Below, one piece after another: positions 1-8,407 of a stretch of 64,000 bases of DNA. This DNA is from Streptomyces sp. NBC_00690 (GTDB lineage Bacteria > Actinomycetota > Actinomycetes > Streptomycetales > Streptomycetaceae). The DNA is taken from NCBI RefSeq assembly GCF_036226685.1, contig NZ_CP109009.1, forward strand, positions 8,273,501-8,337,500. The letters are read 5' to 3'. Below the pieces are notes generated by a model. That model ran no database searches. It saw only the letters and a list, made by a program, of their open reading frames with translations, and was not told where the DNA came from. Positions within the stretch are counted from its first letter, which is position 1, and every line of letters starts with the position of its first letter. A program made the position numbers and the translations under genes.

Positions 1-2
1 TC

Positions 3-833
3 GTGGTGGAGCGGCGTGCTGCCGAACCGGTCATGCCGATCCCCTTGTTCCGGCTGAGACTGTTCGCCCTCGGGTCCGTCTACAGCCTCGTGGCCGGCAT
101 GGCGCTGTTCACCGGCATCATCTTCCTCCCGGTGTTCTTCCAAGCCGTCAAGGGCATGTCGGCCTTCACCGCCGGCTTGGCCATGGTGCCGACCATGATC
201 GGTGTCGGCTTCGCCTCGATCTACGCAGGCAACCGGATGAGTGCCACCGGCCGCTTCCGCGTCTTCCCCGTCCTCGGCGCCGCCCTGCTGGGGTTGACGC
301 TGCTGCCGCTCGGCTTCATCAGTGCGGACACGCCGAGTTGGCTGGTCATCGTGTTGGGCGTCGTCTTCGGCATCGGCGCGGGCTTTAGCCTCCAGCCGAT
401 CATCACCGCCGTACAGGGGGTCGTACCGCAGACGGACATCGGCGCGGCCACCGCCGCCGTCAGCTTCTTCCAACGGCTCGGCTCGGCGATCGGTGTGGCC
501 CTGCTGGGTGCCATCCTCAACAGTCGGTTCGCCGATCTGCTGAGCGAGAAGGGGGCAGTGAGTAGCGGCCTGGACGAGAAGTCACTGGGCAGCATCGATG
601 CCATCCGCGACCTTCCTGGCGCGCAACGGGACATCGTCGTGGGCGCGTACGGAGAGGCCCTCGCCGCGGTGTTCCTGACCGTCGTGGTCTTCGCCGTCCT
701 CGCGCTCGTCCTCGGCCTCCTCATGCCGGAGACATCGCTGCGCGAGGCCACGGAAGAGAGTACGGAAGAGAGCACGGAAGCGAGTCCCGAACAGGCCGCC
801 GACGGCAAGGAAAAGGTTTCCGAAGAAGAGTAA
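3..833 (+). CDS. MFS drug exporter, DHA2-like, C-terminal part (cut by the window edge)
   Basis: This is the C-terminal portion of a 14-helix EmrB/QacA-type proton-driven exporter. The reading frame is open at the left edge, so the real start lies outside. Hydrophobic segments of membrane-helix length follow each other (SLVAGMALFTGIIFLPVFF, a stretch around AGLAMVPTMIGVGFASIYAG, LGAALLGLTLLPLGF, LVIVLGVVFGIGAGFSLQP, SAIGVALLGAIL and VFLTVVVFAVLALVLGLLM). The glycine-rich GIGAGFSLQP stretch is typical of the second half of these transporters. The tail is hydrophilic, with an acidic EESTEEST-type repeat. It lies just upstream of, and co-directional with, the biosynthetic genes, so export of the pathway product or self-resistance is a reasonable inference. 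Substrate cannot be read from the sequence. Confidence 0.85.
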   Translation: MVERRAAEPVMPIPLFRLRLFALGSVYSLVAGMALFTGIIFLPVFFQAVKGMSAFTAGLAMVPTMIGVGFASIYAGNRMSATGRFRVFPVLGAALLGLTLLPLGFISADTPSWLVIVLGVVFGIGAGFSLQPIITAVQGVVPQTDIGAATAAVSFFQRLGSAIGVALLGAILNSRFADLLSEKGAVSSGLDEKSLGSIDAIRDLPGAQRDIVVGAYGEALAAVFLTVVVFAVLALVLGLLMPETSLREATEESTEESTEASPEQAADGKEKVSEEE

Positions 834-922
834 TTCGAGCGACTGCGCAAAACTGTGCGTCGCCGCGATCCCCGCTCCTCCTAGTGTCGGCTTATCAAAG
901 CCCATGAGGAGCGGAGGTCGCG

Positions 923-1783
923 GTGAACGACATTATGAAACCGGCCAGCCACCAGGTCGACAGGCCCGAAAAGGAACTGCTGCACTCGGGTAATGCGGGT
1001 TTCATCATCTCGCGCTACGCACATTTCAAGCCCGGGCATGAGCAAGAGGGTCTCAATTTCGTTTCCGAGGTCCTCAACCACATGAACAAGGCCGACCTCA
1101 ACGGAATGACGTTCTTCTTTTTCCAAAAGGCATTCGGCGACCAGGCCAAGCACCACTGGTTCATCAACATGAAGAGCCCGGCCGACTACGCGGCCAGCCT
1201 GGAGATGGTCGACCACGACGAGACCACCAAGATCCTGCTGGAGGACGACGTCGTCGCCGACGACCGTGGCTTCGGCAGCTGGGGCAACGCCGTCGTGCAG
1301 GGCAGCATCACCGAGGACATCCTCGTACCCCAGCACGGCCTGGACTACGGCGAGGACCACACCCACGAGGCATGGGTCCCGGAGGCGTGGCGACAGACCT
1401 CGGTGCCCCCGGAGGAGCAGCTCAACTCCGCCAACGCAGCCCTGATGGTGCACCGCGTCGCCTACGCCCGGTACCCCACCCGCAAGGAGGCGCGCTACTA
1501 CGCCTTCGCCTGGCAGAACTACGTCAACGAGAATCTGCGGGGCAAGGTCACCGCGTACCTCTACGAGGAGACCTTCGGCGCCATGGACCGGCTGCACATG
1601 CTGATCCACCTCGCCTCGTACGAGGCGTGGGAGGAACTGCGTAACCTGCCGCACCGCGACCCGCAGTTCCGCAAGCTGCTGGAGCGCGAGATGATCAGCC
1701 CGGAGAAGGGTGGCGGCACCGGAGCGCAGGCATTCGTGCCCGGTGGAGTCACCGACACCCTCCTCGTCCCGCGCCAGCTCTGA
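923..1783 (+). CDS. Unknown protein with internal duplication (paralogue of 4079-4987)
   Basis: A 286-residue soluble protein of a family I cannot name with confidence. The GTG start at 923 is chosen because GGAGG sits five bases upstream. The protein is built of two related halves. Both halves begin with an S-x-NA segment followed by a helix. Both then carry an aromatic strand ending in a (K/E)xFG..(D/A)..HxxI(N/H) motif (QKAFGDQAKHHWFINM in the first half, EETFGAMDRLHMLIHL in the second). Both close with a D(I/T)LVP motif (TEDILVPQH, TDTLLVPRQL). The pattern resembles a repeated ferredoxin-like/dimeric alpha-beta barrel unit, which is an inference. The gene ends 4 bases before the AT-ER gene and a paralogue follows that gene, so the three are very probably one operon. 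A catalytic or structural role in the trans-AT pathway is likely but undefined. Confidence 0.75.
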   Translation: MNDIMKPASHQVDRPEKELLHSGNAGFIISRYAHFKPGHEQEGLNFVSEVLNHMNKADLNGMTFFFFQKAFGDQAKHHWFINMKSPADYAASLEMVDHDETTKILLEDDVVADDRGFGSWGNAVVQGSITEDILVPQHGLDYGEDHTHEAWVPEAWRQTSVPPEEQLNSANAALMVHRVAYARYPTRKEARYYAFAWQNYVNENLRGKVTAYLYEETFGAMDRLHMLIHLASYEAWEELRNLPHRDPQFRKLLEREMISPEKGGGTGAQAFVPGGVTDTLLVPRQL

Positions 1784-1787
1784 CGCC

Positions 1788-4046
1788 GTGCGCGCGCTGC
1801 TCTTCGCCGGGCAGGGCAGTCAGCGCCGGGGCATGGGAGCCGAAGTCTTCGACGCCTTCCCCGAGCACTGCGCCCTCGCCGACGACATCCTCGGCTACTC
1901 GATCAGGGACCTGTGCCTCCATGACGAAGGCGATCGACTTCGGCGGACCCGGTACGCCCAACCCGCCCTCTTCACCGTCCATGCGCTCACCCACCTGGCA
2001 CAGCGCGCCGAACACCCCGAGCCCGACGTGGTCGCCGGGCACAGCCTGGGTGAGTTCAACGCGCTGGTGGTGGCGGGCGTGCTGGACTTCGCCACCGGAC
2101 TGCGCCTGGTCGCCGAACGGGCACGGCTCATGGGCGAGGCCGACGGCGGCGCCATGGCCGCGGTCATCGGCCTCGGCGTCAGCGACGTGGCAGAAGTCCT
2201 CGCCGCGTCCGGTCGGGACGACGTCGAGATCGCCAACGACAACTCGCCGACCCAGGTGGTGATCTCCGGCACGCCCGACGGCGTGTCGACGATCACCGGC
2301 CTGCTGACCTCGGGTGGCGGCACGGTCAGATGTGTCCCGCTGCCGGTCAGCGCCGCGTTCCACTCCCGGGACATGGCGCCGGCCGCCGACCGCTTTGCCG
2401 CGCTGCTCGCCGAGGTGACGCTGGGCCCACCAAGGCTCCCGGTGATCGCGAACGTGACGGCCCGGCCCTACCCGACCGGGGAGCCAGTGGCGGCGCTCCT
2501 CGGCCGACAGATGCGCTCCCGGGTGCGGTGGGGCGAGTCCATGACCCATCTCCTGGAGTCCGGCGTGGACGAGATCTGGGAGATCGGCCGGGGGCGAACG
2601 CTCACGGGCTTCTGGCGCGAAGCGGTCGCGGCTCATGGGAAACGTGCGGGAACTCGTCCGGAACCGATCCTTCCGGAGCCCGTGGCCCCACGGGTGCAAC
2701 CGGCCGGGCGGCCCGGTACGGAACTTGGTTCGGCGCGGTTCCGGCAGGTCTACCGCACCCGCCACGCCTATGTGGCCGGGTCGATGTACCAGGGCATCGC
2801 CTCCACCGACATGGTGATCCGACTGGCCGAGGCCGGACTGTTCGGCTTCTTCGGCACCGGTGGCCTCTCCCTCGCCGAGGTGCGCACGGCGCTGGACGAC
2901 ATCGAACGACGGCTGCCGGTCGGCGCCGCGTACGGAATGAACCTCCTGCACGACATGACGGACGGAGCGTTGGAACGGGCCACCGTCGAGCTCTATCTGC
3001 AGCGCGGGGTGCGGTTCGTCGAGGCCGCCGCCTTCACCCGGGTCACCGCGCCCCTGGTGCTCTTCCGGGCCAAGGGTGCCCATCGCGACGGCGCCGGCCG
3101 CCCGATGGCTGCACACCAGGTGCTCGCCAAGGTGTCCCGACCGGAGGTCGCGCGGCAGTTCCTCGCCCCGCCGGCACCGGAGCTCCTCACCCGGCTGCTC
3201 GCCGAACGCGCGCTGACCGAAGAGGAGGCGGCGATCGCTGCGGAACTACCGGTCGCATCCGATCTCTGCGTGGAGTCCGACTCGGGCGGCCACACGGATG
3301 GAGGAGTCGCGCTCGCCCTGCTGCCCACCATGCTCCGGCTGCGGGAGAGCATTTCGCCGCGTGGAGGGGAACCGGTGCGGGTCGGCGCCGCCGGCGGGAT
3401 CGGCACCCCGGAGGCGGTCGCGGCCTGTGTGCTGCTCGGTGCCGACTTCGTGCTCACCGGCAGCATCAACCAGTGCAGTCCACAGGCGGGCACCTCCGAC
3501 CTGGTGAAGGACCTGCTCGCCGGACTCGATGTCCAGGACGTCACCTACGCCCCCGCGGGCGACCTCTTCGAGATCGGCTCGCGCGTACAGGTCGTACGAC
3601 GGGGCACGATGTTCGCCGCCCGCGCCAACCAGCTCCACGAGCTGTACCGCCGTCACCCCGGCCTGGAGCACATCGACCGCAAGACCCTCACCACGCTCGA
3701 ACGCACCTGCTTCCGACAGCCGTTGACCCAGGTCTGGGAGCACGTGGTTCGGCACTACCGCGACACCGGCCGGCCGGAGCTCATCCGAGACGCCGAGCGC
3801 GACCCGAAACGGAAGATGGCGCTCGTCTTCAAGTGGTACTTCGCCGAATCGACCCGGCTGGCCCGTGACGGCGTCAAGGAGAACGCGGCCAATGTGCAGA
3901 TCCACTGCGGGCCCGCGATGGGTGCCTTCAACCACCTGGTGGAGGGAACCGCACTGGAGTCCTGGCGGCGGCGCGATGTCGACGCCATCGCGGACCTGTT
4001 GATGACCGGCGCCGCCGAAGTCCTCGCCACGGCCGGCGCCCGCTGA
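1788..4046 (+). CDS. Trans-acting acyltransferase / enoyl reductase didomain (AT-ER), LnmG-like
   Basis: A 752-residue didomain protein that serves AT-less PKS modules. The GTG at 1788, 4 bases after the preceding stop, is preferred because the conserved AT N-terminus (LLFAGQGSQRRGMG) starts there; in-frame upstream codons lie inside the neighbouring gene. Residues 1-300 are the AT: GQGSQ loop, GHSLGE nucleophile motif (Ser86) and AAFH (His192), which points to malonyl rather than methylmalonyl. Residues about 320-750 are a PfaD-type FMN enoyl reductase with DSGGHTD, GAAGGIGTPE and TGSINQCSP motifs. The AT should load malonyl onto the ACPs of the NRPS/PKS. The ER could reduce an enoyl intermediate in trans. 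Leinamycin uses the equivalent AT-oxidoreductase LnmG. It is encoded on the same strand as the giant PKS. Whether the AT also handles ethylmalonyl-CoA is unknown. Confidence 0.93.
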   Translation: MRALLFAGQGSQRRGMGAEVFDAFPEHCALADDILGYSIRDLCLHDEGDRLRRTRYAQPALFTVHALTHLAQRAEHPEPDVVAGHSLGEFNALVVAGVLDFATGLRLVAERARLMGEADGGAMAAVIGLGVSDVAEVLAASGRDDVEIANDNSPTQVVISGTPDGVSTITGLLTSGGGTVRCVPLPVSAAFHSRDMAPAADRFAALLAEVTLGPPRLPVIANVTARPYPTGEPVAALLGRQMRSRVRWGESMTHLLESGVDEIWEIGRGRTLTGFWREAVAAHGKRAGTRPEPILPEPVAPRVQPAGRPGTELGSARFRQVYRTRHAYVAGSMYQGIASTDMVIRLAEAGLFGFFGTGGLSLAEVRTALDDIERRLPVGAAYGMNLLHDMTDGALERATVELYLQRGVRFVEAAAFTRVTAPLVLFRAKGAHRDGAGRPMAAHQVLAKVSRPEVARQFLAPPAPELLTRLLAERALTEEEAAIAAELPVASDLCVESDSGGHTDGGVALALLPTMLRLRESISPRGGEPVRVGAAGGIGTPEAVAACVLLGADFVLTGSINQCSPQAGTSDLVKDLLAGLDVQDVTYAPAGDLFEIGSRVQVVRRGTMFAARANQLHELYRRHPGLEHIDRKTLTTLERTCFRQPLTQVWEHVVRHYRDTGRPELIRDAERDPKRKMALVFKWYFAESTRLARDGVKENAANVQIHCGPAMGAFNHLVEGTALESWRRRDVDAIADLLMTGAAEVLATAGAR

Positions 4047-4078
4047 CCGACACATCCCCGGACCAAGGGAAGAAGACC

Positions 4079-4987
4079 ATGGACGACTCCCTGCCCACCG
4101 CCACGACAGCCCAGCACCAGGTGCGCACCCCCTCGGACAAGACGCTCGACACGGCCTCCGCCGAGGTCGTCCTGTGGCGCACCGGTCAGATCCGGGCCGG
4201 CCACGGCCCCCGCGCCCGAGCACAGACCCGAGCACTTGCGGACGACTTCAACGAGCGGAACGAAGGCGTCGCCACCGCGTTCAGCTACGAGGACGGCTTC
4301 GGGACCCGGGGCCGGTTGCACTGGCTGATCCATCTGCGCTCCTTCCAGGACTACACCGCACTCACCCAGCGCGCCGGCGACCGGGGGAGCGGTGTATTCG
4401 GGCGCGCCGCGGGCGAGGACGACGGATGGGAGGAGCTGTTCGAGCCGGGCAGCGTGCAGGAGACCGTTTTGCTGCCGCACCGCTGGGGCATCTTCGGCAC
4501 CGCCACGGAAGCCATGGCGAAGCCGGAGATGAGCCCGATCGAGAGGGTCGACGGCCGAGCCCGGTTTCAGTTGCTGCCGGCTGCCCAGCAGACGTCGCTA
4601 CCGGTCGCGGACCTGATAACGAGCGGTTCGGCCGGGCTGCTCATGCACCGCACCGCCCGATTGAACTACGGCTATCGCGCTGAGGCCCGGGTGCTCGCAC
4701 GCACCCTCGCCGAGACGTACAACCTCAACGCCAAGGGCAGGACCACGGTCTTGTTGTTCGAGGAGGCATTCGGTCAGATGGACCGGATCCACTTCTTCAT
4801 CCACATGGCGGACATCCAGGCGTACCAGGAGTTGATGGCCCTGGACGCCAGCCCGGACCCGAGCGCGCCCCGGGCGTCCTACATCCAGGAGTGGATTTCG
4901 CCCGAGCGCGGCGGCGGGACCTGGGACAAGATCGTCGTTCAGGACAGCACGCTCGACAGCCTGCTGGTGCCCCGGATCTTCGGCTGA
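4079..4987 (+). CDS. Unknown protein with internal duplication (paralogue of 923-1783)
   Basis: A 302-residue paralogue of the protein at 923-1783, starting at ATG 4079 behind a GGGAAGAAG ribosome-binding site. It also has two halves: residues about 20-150 with EDGFGTRGRLHWLIHL and a closing ETVLLPHR, and residues about 175-302 with EEAFGQMDRIHFFIHM and DSLLVPRIFG. Both paralogues share a W/M-ISPE(K/R)GGGT segment before the end. The second halves of the two proteins resemble each other more than either resembles its own first half, which suggests that internal duplication came before gene duplication. It follows the AT-ER gene by 32 bases and is followed by a strong hairpin, so it closes that operon. 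Function is unknown; the family seems tied to this kind of cluster, which is an inference from position only. Confidence 0.75.
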   Translation: MDDSLPTATTAQHQVRTPSDKTLDTASAEVVLWRTGQIRAGHGPRARAQTRALADDFNERNEGVATAFSYEDGFGTRGRLHWLIHLRSFQDYTALTQRAGDRGSGVFGRAAGEDDGWEELFEPGSVQETVLLPHRWGIFGTATEAMAKPEMSPIERVDGRARFQLLPAAQQTSLPVADLITSGSAGLLMHRTARLNYGYRAEARVLARTLAETYNLNAKGRTTVLLFEEAFGQMDRIHFFIHMADIQAYQELMALDASPDPSAPRASYIQEWISPERGGGTWDKIVVQDSTLDSLLVPRIFG

Positions 4988-5001
4988 CCTTCCGTCCCAC
5001 G

Positions 5002-5050
5002 ACGGCCGAGTCCCCCGTTCGCGCGTGCGGCGAACGGGGGACTCGGCCGT
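5002..5050. terminator. Perfect hairpin between convergent genes
   Basis: Two 20-base arms (5002-5021 and 5031-5050, containing GGCCGAGTCCCCCGTTCG and its complement) form a perfect inverted repeat around a 9-base loop. It sits between the stop of the + strand paralogue (4987) and the stop of the reverse-strand VOC gene (5061), the expected place for a bidirectional terminator. No T-run follows, as is usual in Streptomyces. Confidence 0.85.
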
Positions 5051-5060
5051 CAGGCCACGA

Positions 5061-5423
5061 TCAGCCCATCGTGGTGATGCAGAACGGATAGCCGGATGGG
5101 TCGAGGAGGACCGTCCACTTCCCCGCGCCGGGCTGCACCTCCGGCTTGCTGGCGCCGAGCGCCACCAGTTCGGCCTCGGCCTTGTCGAGGTCCGCGACGC
5201 TGAAGTCGATGTGCACGCGGTTCGTCGCGTTCGGCCACGTCGGAGCCTCAAATCCATCAGACTTGACGAATCCGAGGCGCATGCCGTTCTGGCCGGCCAG
5301 ATAGGCCGCAGACTCGCTGCTGAAGATCTTCTGCCACCCGGTCACCTGGGCGTAGAACTCCGCCAGTGATTCTGGGTTGGGGCAATTTAACGTCACGGCC
5401 CCGGGCTCGGCAATCGCTGCCAT
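5061..5423 (-). CDS. VOC (glyoxalase/bleomycin-resistance fold) protein
   Basis: A 120-residue single-module VOC protein. The start is ATG at 5423 with a good AAAGGTGG ribosome-binding site. The beta-alpha-beta-beta-beta pattern is visible: LNCPNPESLAEFYAQVTGW at the start, then MRLGFVKSDGF, then NRVHIDFSVADLDKAEAELVALGA with the metal-type His in VHIDF, then WTVLLDPSGYPFCI at the end. Such proteins either bind metal and act on small electrophiles or simply bind and sequester drugs. Members of the second kind give self-resistance in several antibiotic clusters. Here it stands alone between two hairpin-bounded units, next to a PIG-L deacetylase. A resistance role for a sulfur-containing product is plausible but unproven; it could also be a housekeeping gene. 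Confidence 0.85.
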   Translation of the reverse strand: MAAIAEPGAVTLNCPNPESLAEFYAQVTGWQKIFSSESAAYLAGQNGMRLGFVKSDGFEAPTWPNATNRVHIDFSVADLDKAEAELVALGASKPEVQPGAGKWTVLLDPSGYPFCITTMG

Positions 5424-5583
5424 GATCCACCTTTCACGAAAGTTAATTCTGGGCGGTTACGCCCACGCACAGTCTTTCACATGTGACGATATGGAGTGGG
5501 CAGCTCCACGATTTGCTCCCACAGGCCCGCCGACAGCGCACTATTGAGCGGTCGTCACCAATTCTCGGCCGTACCGTCGGATC

Positions 5584-6294
5584 ATGAGTGAGAATTTGGA
5601 ACGCATGCCCGATGACTGGGGAAGCGCGCTCGTCCTGGCCGCCCATCCGGACGACGTCGAGTTCGGCTCCGCCGGCGCCGTCGCAGTGTGGACCCGGGGG
5701 GGCCACACCGTCTCCTATCTGCTGGCCACCCGCGGTGAAGCCGGGATCGACACCCTGCCGCCCGCGGAGGCGGCGAAGGTCCGCGAGGCCGAGCAACGTG
5801 AGGCGGCTGCCCGGGTCGGCGTCAGCGACGTCGAGTTCCTCGACCACCCGGACGGCGCCGTGCGCGCGGGCGAAGCGCTGCGGAGCGATCTGGTGGCGGC
5901 GATCCGTCGACGCCGACCCCAACTGGTGGTCGTCTTCAACCACCACCAGCGCACCGGCACCGGACGCTGGAACGCCCCCGACCACCGCGAGTTCGGCCAA
6001 TGCGCACTGGACGCGCTGATGGACGCCGGGAACCGGTGGATCCTTCCGTCGGCGGGTGAGCCCTGGTCGGTGCAGTACATCGCCGTGGCGAACGCTCCCG
6101 AGCCCACCCACGCCGTGGACATCTCCACCGGTCTGGACGCGGCGGTTGCCTCGTTGGCGGCGCACAAGACCTATCTCCAGGCGCTCGGCTACAGCCAGGA
6201 AGCCGTGCGTCCCGCGGTCACCGGACAGGCGCAGGCCGTCGGTGCCCGCTTCGGTGGTGTGCCGGCGGTGGCATTCGAGATGATCCCCTGCTGA
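5584..6294 (+). CDS. PIG-L/LmbE family zinc deacetylase
   Basis: A 236-residue PIG-L family enzyme. The zinc-binding signature AAHPDDVEFGSAG is near residue 20, followed by the HPDG motif (EFLDHPDGAVR, about residue 100) and the APDHREFG histidine region (about residue 133). Family members remove N-acetyl groups from GlcNAc-linked substrates or hydrolyse mycothiol S-conjugates (MshB and Mca). Mca-like activity would suit a cluster whose product carries reactive sulfur, because mycothiol adducts would be cut and exported. That link is inference; the sequence does not separate MshB-, Mca- and tailoring-type enzymes. The start at ATG 5584 has only a weak ribosome-binding site. The gene converges on the methyltransferase gene across a short hairpin. 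Confidence 0.88.
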   Translation: MSENLERMPDDWGSALVLAAHPDDVEFGSAGAVAVWTRGGHTVSYLLATRGEAGIDTLPPAEAAKVREAEQREAAARVGVSDVEFLDHPDGAVRAGEALRSDLVAAIRRRRPQLVVVFNHHQRTGTGRWNAPDHREFGQCALDALMDAGNRWILPSAGEPWSVQYIAVANAPEPTHAVDISTGLDAAVASLAAHKTYLQALGYSQEAVRPAVTGQAQAVGARFGGVPAVAFEMIPC

Positions 6295-6308
6295 TCGGAC
6301 CCGCCCGG

Positions 6309-6332
6309 GGGCCACCGCCGACACGGTGGCCC
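6309..6332. terminator. Short hairpin between convergent genes
   Basis: Nine-base arms GGGCCACCG (6309-6317) and CGGTGGCCC (6324-6332) enclose a 6-base loop, between the PIG-L stop (6294) and the stop codon of the reverse-strand methyltransferase (6333). It is well placed to end transcription from both sides. Confidence 0.6.
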
Positions 6333-7082
6333 TCACACCTGCTTCTGTGCCACGGTCAACCAGCACGACCACGCCTGTCGGCGCACCCGTTGGGGCTCCG
6401 GCAGGGCGTACAACTGCTTCAGGATCGGTTCGACGACCTCGGCCGCCCGCTCAGGCGCCAGTCGCTGGAGGAAGGGCACCTGCCGGTTGACGATCAGGGC
6501 GATGAAGGTCTCGGGGCTCATCCCGCTCTCGTACTCCGGCTCCAGACCCTGCTGGCACATCTGTAGCCCGGCCACCTCGGCGGCAGTCCGCACTGCGGCC
6601 GGCTCGTCCGGCCTCGCCGGTTGCATCCCCTGTACCTGACGCAGAATCAACACCAGGTCATCGGAGTCGGCCACCGGGTCTCCGTGCCGCACCACCACGC
6701 GTCCGCCTGGCCGGAGCACCCGCGCCGCCTCGGACAGCGCCGACGCCATGTCAGGCATCAGGTGCAACGCATGCACGTACACCACATTGTCCTGCGAGGC
6801 GTCCTCGAACGGAAGCGCCATCCCATCGCCGAGCAAGAGCTCGCCGTCGAAGCGCTTGGCGGCGACCTCCAGCATCGGCTGGGACACGTCCACGCCCCGC
6901 ACGGTGTGACCGAGCGCGGCCAGACCCGCCGCCACCACACCGGTACCGACCCCCACTTCGAGCACCGAGCCCGGTGCGAGGTGCGGTGAGATCGTGGCCG
7001 CGGTCATATGTCCGCGCCCCTCCCCTCCGCGGGCCGCGTCGTAGGTCGCGGCGAGCTTGTCGAACTTCACTGACTGGGTCAT
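6333..7082 (-). CDS. Class I SAM-dependent methyltransferase
   Basis: A 249-residue methyltransferase of the UbiE/Methyltransf_11 type. Motif I is VLEVGVGTGVVAAGL (about residues 40-54), with an acidic motif II in GVDVSQPMLEVA. The post-motif DNVVYVHALHLMPDMASALSEAARVLRPGGRVVV is standard. The C-terminal part carries substrate-binding helices that do not identify the acceptor. Its start codon overlaps the stop of the upstream hydrolase gene by 4 bases (ATGA), so the two are translationally coupled and probably act on the same compound. O-, N- or S-methylation are all possible; S-methylation as detoxification of a thiol product would fit the cluster but cannot be read from the sequence. Confidence 0.87.
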   Translation of the reverse strand: MTQSVKFDKLAATYDAARGGEGRGHMTAATISPHLAPGSVLEVGVGTGVVAAGLAALGHTVRGVDVSQPMLEVAAKRFDGELLLGDGMALPFEDASQDNVVYVHALHLMPDMASALSEAARVLRPGGRVVVRHGDPVADSDDLVLILRQVQGMQPARPDEPAAVRTAAEVAGLQMCQQGLEPEYESGMSPETFIALIVNRQVPFLQRLAPERAAEVVEPILKQLYALPEPQRVRRQAWSCWLTVAQKQV

Positions 7083-8407
7083 GGCGTCACTCCCTCGTTG
7101 ATGGATTTCTGGACGGCTGTTGGGGACACGTCCGCGACCGGCGCTCCCCAGACGATCTCCCTCGGTGCGGCGATCGGACCACCGGCCGCTTCATGGGCCG
7201 GATCGTGGGTCGGATCGTCGAAGAAGGCCGCGCACACCGCGGCCACCACCTCCGGACGATCGAGCATGCTGTAGTGCGTCGCGCCGACGAGTTCGCCGTG
7301 CCGCCCGGAGAGCAGTGGCAGCAGCGCCCGTGGCGGTTCGGGAGCGGCGACCCGGTCGAGTCCCGCCGCCAACGACAACAGCGGTGGGACGCTCGCACCC
7401 GGGCCCGGTAGCTCGCGCCGCCACAGCTCGGACAGTTGATGGCTGTAGTTGACCAGGGCATTGGCATCCCGGAAGGGGCGGCGCAGGACGCTCGCCAACC
7501 CGGGCGGTGTCCGGGCCAGCACTTCGACGGCCGCCAGGCGTTCGTCCACGGGGAGCGGAACGACGGCCCCCGCGCCGGCGAGCATCCTCAACGCCCTTGA
7601 CGCGCGCTCAGGCCGGGCCACGACGGAGGCGCACACCGCGGCCAGGTCACGTTCGTAGCGGGAGGCCGCGTCCGCTCCTGCCCGCGGGTACGACCCGTTC
7701 AGCAGCACTGCCGCACGGACCGCACCGGGCCGTCGGTACGCGTACTCCAATGCCACCTGAGCACCCGAACACCAGCCGATGACATCGCATGAGCGCACCC
7801 CTTCGGCGTGCAACACGGCGTCGACGTCGGCCAACTGACCGGCCAGTGTCCAGGGTCGCCCCGACGGATCGCGCTCCCCGGCGTCCCACATCGCCACCCG
7901 CCGACCAGGCAGCAACCGTTCCGCGAGCGGGTACCAGACCTCGTCGGTGTGACCCAACGCGGTCACCAGCACCAGCAAAGGACCCTGCCCGCAGACCCGG
8001 TAGTGCACACTGCGTCCCTCGTGCCGGGCGGTCCGCCGATCCATCGCTCGGGCCAGATGCGCGGCCCGCGCGGCACGCAGGGCGGTGCGCCGGTCCTGGT
8101 CGTGCCGCCACCGCGCCCATCCACCGGCCAGTTCACTGCCGGGGACCGATCCCGTTGGGTCGCACCTTCTGCGGTCCACCAGCTCGTCGACCGCGGTGAA
8201 CTCCTGCGCGGCGGTGGTGAGCAGCCGCGCCCCGAACGCATCGGCCACCGCCGCCACCGCCCCCACCGGGGGTGCACTCACCCGCAGTGGACGCGTTGTG
8301 AAGTAGTCGGGCGCCCTGCGCGTCACCTCCGCGAACGTGCGGTGCACGGCTGACAGGAACGACTCGATGCTCTCGGGCATGCTCCTCCAACGGTCGAGGA
8401 CGAGCAT
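7079..8407 (-). CDS. Alpha/beta hydrolase with cysteine nucleophile and N-terminal extension
   Basis: A 442-residue protein. Residues about 1-130 are a helical extension of unknown role, and about 135-440 form an alpha/beta-hydrolase domain. The nucleophile elbow reads IGWCSGAQ, so the central residue is Cys213 (codon TGT) instead of the usual serine. The likely acid is the Asp in AAGLDRVAAPE and the base the His in VGATHYSMLDRPE. Cysteine elbows are known in dienelactone hydrolases and some NRPS thioesterases, where they favour acyl transfer or beta-lactone and lactam formation over hydrolysis. The start could be ATG 8407 or ATG 8380. The gene is divergent from the carrier-protein gene at 8506 and coupled to the methyltransferase. 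It may be a tailoring acyltransferase or a self-protection enzyme. Confidence 0.82.
   Translation of the reverse strand: MLVLDRWRSMPESIESFLSAVHRTFAEVTRRAPDYFTTRPLRVSAPPVGAVAAVADAFGARLLTTAAQEFTAVDELVDRRRCDPTGSVPGSELAGGWARWRHDQDRRTALRAARAAHLARAMDRRTARHEGRSVHYRVCGQGPLLVLVTALGHTDEVWYPLAERLLPGRRVAMWDAGERDPSGRPWTLAGQLADVDAVLHAEGVRSCDVIGWCSGAQVALEYAYRRPGAVRAAVLLNGSYPRAGADAASRYERDLAAVCASVVARPERASRALRMLAGAGAVVPLPVDERLAAVEVLARTPPGLASVLRRPFRDANALVNYSHQLSELWRRELPGPGASVPPLLSLAAGLDRVAAPEPPRALLPLLSGRHGELVGATHYSMLDRPEVVAAVCAAFFDDPTHDPAHEAAGGPIAAPREIVWGAPVADVSPTAVQKSINEGVTP

Noticed and set aside
1710..1787. Start of the AT-ER gene at 1710
   Set aside because: It lies inside the preceding gene and gives 26 residues without AT similarity; GTG 1788 is followed at once by the conserved AT N-terminus.
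2330..3868. A 512-codon frame inside the AT-ER gene, and many other long frames opposite or out of phase with real genes
   Set aside because: Arg/Pro/Ala-rich translations without domains, lying over well supported genes; they are by-products of high-GC codon bias.
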